A stretch of 64,000 nt of DNA from Tretioscincus oriximinensis. Its lineage: Eukaryota > Chordata > Lepidosauria > Squamata > Gymnophthalmidae. Positions 59,833 to 64,000 of this stretch are shown one piece after another (positions within the stretch are counted from its first letter, which is position 1; every line of letters starts with the position of its first letter). The stretch is from assembly GCA_022410635.1 (NCBI GenBank), contig JAJVDF010000257.1, positions 350,031-414,030 of the forward strand. The letters are read 5' to 3'. The notes below the pieces were generated by a model. It was not told where the DNA came from and ran no database searches. It saw only the letters and a list, made by a program, of their open reading frames with translations. A program made the translations under genes and the position numbers.

Positions 59833-60836
59833 TTTCAGAGAAATAGCTGTGTTAGTCTAGTAGAAAGTCCAGCAAAGAGCTAGTAGCACTTTGAGACTAA
59901 CCTGAGAAAAGTGGGTGGCATAAGTTTTCGTAGACACGTCTACTTCTTCAGATGCTGAGGGACTAATGTCAGGTTCAGGTATTTATAGAAAAATGTGTAT
60001 GGGAGATGACAAAGCATATACAAATGTGATAAGGTGATGAAGAGCACTTGGTGATAAACCTTTGATGGCTTACAAACAACCACCCAACCTCGAACAACTA
60101 CTCACACAAAGAACACAGAACACGGATGGAGAAATGGGAACTAGACCCAGCCACAAACCTGGATGTCAACTCTGCTCACACATCCACCCTTGGCAATGTC
60201 ATCACGGGACCTAATAACACCACCCACAATATTAGAGGCACTTTTACATACTGGTCTTTTAATGTGGTGTATTCCATTTTCTGCTAACAATGCCCCTCTA
60301 CATTCTACATTGAGCAAACAGAACAATCCCTATGCCAGNCAATAAATGGACACAAATCAGATATTCAAAATGGCAACACACAGAAACCAGTTGCTGAACA
60401 CTTCAACCTTCCAGGACATTCCATCTCAGACCTCAGGACTGCAGTCCTTGAACAAAGAAACTACAAAGGAAGATTTGAAAGAGAAGCAACAGAACTTGAA
60501 TACATTCATAAGTTCCAAGCCATCAACAAAGGACTTAACAGAGACAATGGTTTCCTGGCTTAATACGTGTTAAGTATTTAATTTATTCTCTAACAGACAT
60601 TGCCTCTTGTTACCCCAGGGACTTTTTCACATGAGAAGATTAGTTTCTGCTATTTACCTGTTTTTCTAATCCGCAGTTCATCACCTTATCATCTTTGCAT
60701 ATGCTTTGTCATCTCCCATACACAGTTTTCTATAAATACCTGACCCTGACATTAGTCCCTCAGCATCGGAAGAAGTGTCTATGAAAGCTTATGCCACCCA
60801 CTTTTTCCAAGTAAGTCAAAGTGCTACTAGCTGGAT
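59833..60836 (+). mobile_element. Penelope-like retroelement remnant with long inverted ends
   Basis: Inverted arms at 59876-60041 and 60677-60833 (about 160 bases) enclose the 3' coding end of a Penelope-like element. At 60320-60563 the frame reads FYIEQTEQSLCQ then INGHKSDIQNGNTQKPVAEH, ELEYIHKFQAINKGLNRDNG and a stop (TAA at 60561). This resembles the GIY-YIG endonuclease C-terminus carried by Penelope-like elements, with Glu in place of the usual Gly after YI. The RT domain is absent. A candidate 12-bp target duplication is tatgatagatga (59821) and tatgataaatga (60837). The right end is 90 bases upstream of the BMPER exon at 60927. Confidence 0.8.
60342..60563 (+). pseudogene. GIY-YIG endonuclease C-terminal fragment of the Penelope-like element
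   Basis: Seventy-three codons from ATA at 60342 to TAA at 60561 stay open, with NGHKSDIQ, EHFNLPGH and LEYIHKFQAINKGLNRDNG typical of the end of Penelope-like polyproteins. The N-terminal part and the RT are missing, so it cannot act alone. Confidence 0.75.
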
Positions 60837-60926
60837 TATGATAAATGAAACACTGAACTAGTTCAATATGCAAAGGTATCATCATGTATCATATAATGTT
60901 AAACACTTACTTTACTTTACTTTTAG

Positions 60927-61263
60927 GTCTAGAAATTTCATGGGATGGAGACAGTTTTGTTGAAGTAATGGCTGTACCTCATCTTAAGGGCAAACTTTGT
61001 GGTCTGTGTGGCAACTATAATGGGCACAAGAGAGACGACTTGATTGGTGGCGATGGAAATTTTAAGTTTGATGTGGATGACTTTGCAGAGTCCTGGCGGG
61101 TGGAGTCGAATGAATTCTGTGCCCGCCCACCTAGGAAACAATTTCCTGAACTTTGTCAAGGTACAGTGAGAGTGAAGCTCCGCGCCCACCGAGAGTGCCA
61201 AAAACTGAAAGCATGGGATTTTCAAGCATGTCATTCAACTTTGGACTATACAACATTTTATCG
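60927..61263 (+). CDS. BMPER: BMPER internal exon: second half of VWD domain and start of C8
   Basis: The 337-base exon reads [20 protein letters not shown], later [20 protein letters not shown], and ends [12 protein letters not shown]. The CGLCGNYNG motif at 60998-61024 is the hallmark of VWD domains. The downstream stretch [20 protein letters not shown] begins the C8-like region. The acceptor is tacttttag and the donor is gtaagc. The exon ends two bases into an Arg codon, so the next exon must supply the third base. It should read on as SCVTDM or similar, but no such exon lies in the remaining 2.7 kb. From memory, mammalian BMPER continues for roughly 100 further residues. Confidence 0.96.
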
Positions 61264-62339
61264 GTAAGCATCTTTTTTATGACTTAAGCAGGGTTATGCT
61301 GAAAATGAGTGTAAATCAACTAGAAAAGAAGTGGCCTGGACAACCTTGAATATGGACTGGTAAGTTAGTTTAAAGGTATAATCCAAGGTAGAAGGCCAGT
61401 ATCTGGTATGGTGATGGAAGCCATGACAGACATATTCCATGCAGTTTTTAGGGCTTATGTTTAAGATACTTTAGAAACTATCTGTGAAGAATTGGGAGTT
61501 GATCAGAATGCTTTGTCTGCAAACTTCCCTTTAAAGCAATGGTCCACAAACTGTGTTCCACAGAATCTTAAGGTTCCACAAAAGGCATCATAAGGATCCA
61601 TGGAAATTTGAAAAGGATTTAAAAATAAATTCATTGACAATAATAATTCTGATAATTGTGAAACTGACTTCTGTGTAAAGAAAAATTATGCTCAACAAAT
61701 ACTGCTTTACAATTTTTCTTTTTCTGCCTATAAGCATGCAGGGAAAAAATTCGGGTTTTGTAAAATTTGCCAACAAACCCACAAAGGGTGTGTGTGTGTG
61801 TGGGGGGGGGAGGCTTTTGAAGGGTTGAATAACTGGAAAAAATAGAATTTTTGCTCTAGTGTCCATATATATATAAAGTCATTGAATTTTCATTATATGT
61901 TTGAAATGATGTGAAGATATAAATCACTGGAACAATAAAGTTTGTTGGAGAGAATGAGTTAAAATTTAATAAAATTAGCAGATAAATTGTCAAGGAAATA
62001 CAAATAATCCCTCACAACAAAAATTGACCTGGTTTGTAAAACTCTTATTAAGCAAAATTGTTATTCTTTATATGAGATCACAAATATTTTCTTAAAATGT
62101 GTTATTTGTAGATATCAAGAAAGCGTTGCTTGAGAGTAAGGAAATCTTGGAGGGTTGTAATTTGGAATGCTTGGTATTAGTTATTCTTGAAAGATTACTT
62201 TATTTAACCTGGCTTCTGATTGCAAGCTTGTACTCGATACACATAAAACACATTTTCTTTACATTGAAGTGTATGGGCTTAAGGCAATTTAAAAAGTGCC
62301 CTAAATATACCAGGATCTGTTGGCAGTTCCATCAATGTG
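61264..62339. other. BMPER intron start, small repeats only
   Basis: A (GT)n plus G run is at 61789-61811. A stretch at 61540-61600 (ggttccacaaaaggcatcat) looks like a worn interspersed repeat, but I cannot name it. The next BMPER exon was not found. Confidence 0.5.
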
Positions 62340-62545
62340 TACAGCAGTGTTAAGGCTGAAAGACTTTCAGGATCTGGCCAAGGTTTATGGAACAGCCTTC
62401 CTATGGATCTTCAGTTGTTTTCAAAAGGGCCTTAAAATGTTTCTTTTTGACTCTGCCCAGTGAAGGCCTTATGTTTGTTGCTGAAATGGGATATGCTTAG
62501 GTGGGACTAGGATTATTGGATAGTTATGAGATGGTTGTATGGGTT
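62340..62545 (+). mobile_element. CR1-clade 3' fragment
   Basis: Reads LWNSLPMDLQ and KGLKMFLFDSAQ, matching the C-terminal RLWNSFPLEL...FRRSLKTHLF of the CR1-clade element at 47490. The 3' part is AT-rich and worn. Confidence 0.55.
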
Positions 62546-63466
62546 TGTTTCTATTATGATTATATGACTTTCTTGCTATGTCCTTCAATGAAAAGGATGT
62601 TCTAAATGAATGGTTTATCTGGAAAATTTAGACATTCAGACCTACACATGGCCATGGATACTCATTGCTTTCTTGGCCACAAGGACCTAGACCATTCACT
62701 GCTTCACATCCTAACCTCATCTCACATGGTTATTATTTTGGAAAAGAAAATAATAGTTCACTCTTAAAAAGAAAATAGGACATCACTGTAATAAATAATA
62801 TAAATTAACTGAATCTAGGAATCAAAGAGAATTTATTACAATTTCCATTCATAAGGACATTCAAGCATATTTTATGTTTAGTATCCTTGGAATACATGTT
62901 TACAGGTATATGAGGTTTTGTAATTTGCCCGTATAAGGTGCAGAAGAATGCCATTAATATATTCTCTTTTTCCTTAGATTTCTAGGGACTACCACCAATT
63001 GAGTTTTGGTAGAAACTGAGTAAATCAGGTTACTTTAATTATTGAGTTTGGGAATCCTTATAGACTGGGGATCTTTTCATCTCTTTCCGCACACAAATAC
63101 CTGAATAAGATTCTCTCTAGTAAGAGGTAGAAAAGTACATTTCTTATTCAGGTCATGTTCTACTATGTGAATGTTTTTTCTTTAAATACTATGTGATAAA
63201 GTGTATCCCCCTCCCCCCCCCATTAGTGGATATTTTGATCTTTGAGCTATTCCTAACTTCTGCAAATTCCAAGTCTTCTAACAGTATAGTTATGAGATTG
63301 GAAGTTGTCCTAATAGGTGTATATGGTCCTATATTATTGTATATGACAGTGTTAAAATATTACAGTTTGTTTCCCAGTTGGCATCAGGGGAAGCAACCAT
63401 CTGAGAATAACTCTTTTTAACTCTTCTGATTTGACTGGCATGAAGGCTAAATCATTGTTAATTATG

Positions 63467-64000
63467 ATTTTTTTTTTTATTCGTGATGAACAGATATAAT
63501 ACAAATAAGATGAATTTACAAAATAGTGCATTACTTAAAATGAAACAGTGCTGGTAATGACAAAACCAAAAATTGATATCCCCCCTCCCTCCCTTCTCCG
63601 GAACATATATGTTTATATTATCAGTCTTTGTTCCTTTAACATCAGAATCGTTTCTCTGATTAAAGGGTGTGCAGCTTTGTTTTCAGCGTATGCAATGAGC
63701 AATTTCCACTTTATAGTCCAGTGAGGTGTTGATCGAATTCCCAATTGTAATAGTCTTTTTTCCCGAAGTACGTCGAAAAGTAGAAATTCTAGGATATAAC
63801 TCCACCAATAATCTAAAGTCCATATTTTCTGGTCTTTCCAGCCCTTAGCGATGACAAGATGACCTGCGAGCATTGCCATTTGTATAAATACTTTTTGTTC
63901 AGGTCTTACCATAAGGGGGTCAGGTATTCCGAACAACCAACATATCTCTGTATTTGGGATTTGCGCATTTACTACTCTGGAAATTTGAGATATAATACAT
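63467..64000 (-). mobile_element. L1 3' end, cut by the window edge
   Basis: The minus-strand frame from 63936 to a stop at 63613 encodes the last 107 residues of an L1 ORF2: VRPEQKVFIQMAMLAGHLVI and AKGWKD, with the same plan as VDQLVMAAQAVITLGWKDAT in the L1 at 13100. A 3' UTR of about 130 bases follows and then an A tail, seen as a T run at 63468-63478. The rest lies beyond the window. Confidence 0.85.

Noticed and set aside
61264..64000. Next BMPER exon (rest of C8)
   Set aside because: No stretch with the expected Cys-rich continuation in the right phase.

Overview
The window is vertebrate nuclear DNA, most likely from a squamate reptile. It has large GT-AG introns and a mix of L1, CR1-clade and Penelope-like retroelements, small DNA transposons with inverted ends, and several tRNA-derived SINEs. 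Some of these SINEs have a 3' end of the Bov-B/Sauria type (gtaagccgctttgagtccc, then a ggtataa motif and a TTC-rich tail). Scattered single N's point to a draft assembly. The species cannot be named from the sequence alone.

The only protein-coding gene I can support is BMPER (BMP-binding endothelial regulator, the crossveinless-2 orthologue), on the + strand. Seven consecutive internal exons were found at 23131-23230, 31076-31185, 34825-34965, 38631-38735, 49521-49566, 55430-55759 and 60927-61263. Every junction keeps the reading frame. Together they encode the end of the third VWC domain, VWC4, VWC5, the GDPH cleavage site, the whole VWD domain and the start of the C8 region (1,169 coding bases). 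The signal peptide, VWC1, VWC2 and most of VWC3 must lie upstream of the window. The C8/TIL end and the stop codon lie downstream.

Everything else is intron. 1-23 kb holds an inverted-repeat MITE, SINEs, an L1 inserted into a SINE with a 14-bp target duplication, a TA-flanked DNA element inserted into another SINE, a second L1 fragment and long microsatellites. 23-31 kb holds a hairpin of Penelope ends, a 390-bp palindrome and an I-group-like LINE. 31-49 kb holds a third L1 fragment and a 2.9-kb broken CR1-clade element with a small insertion next to its YADD motif. 49-64 kb holds a perfect-ended MITE, a Penelope-like element 90 bp upstream of the last VWD exon, and the 3' end of a fourth L1 at the right edge.

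No prokaryotic-type system, CRISPR array, tRNA or rRNA gene is present. I found no evidence for a new gene system. The unusual content is the nested and palindromic transposon structure inside BMPER introns.
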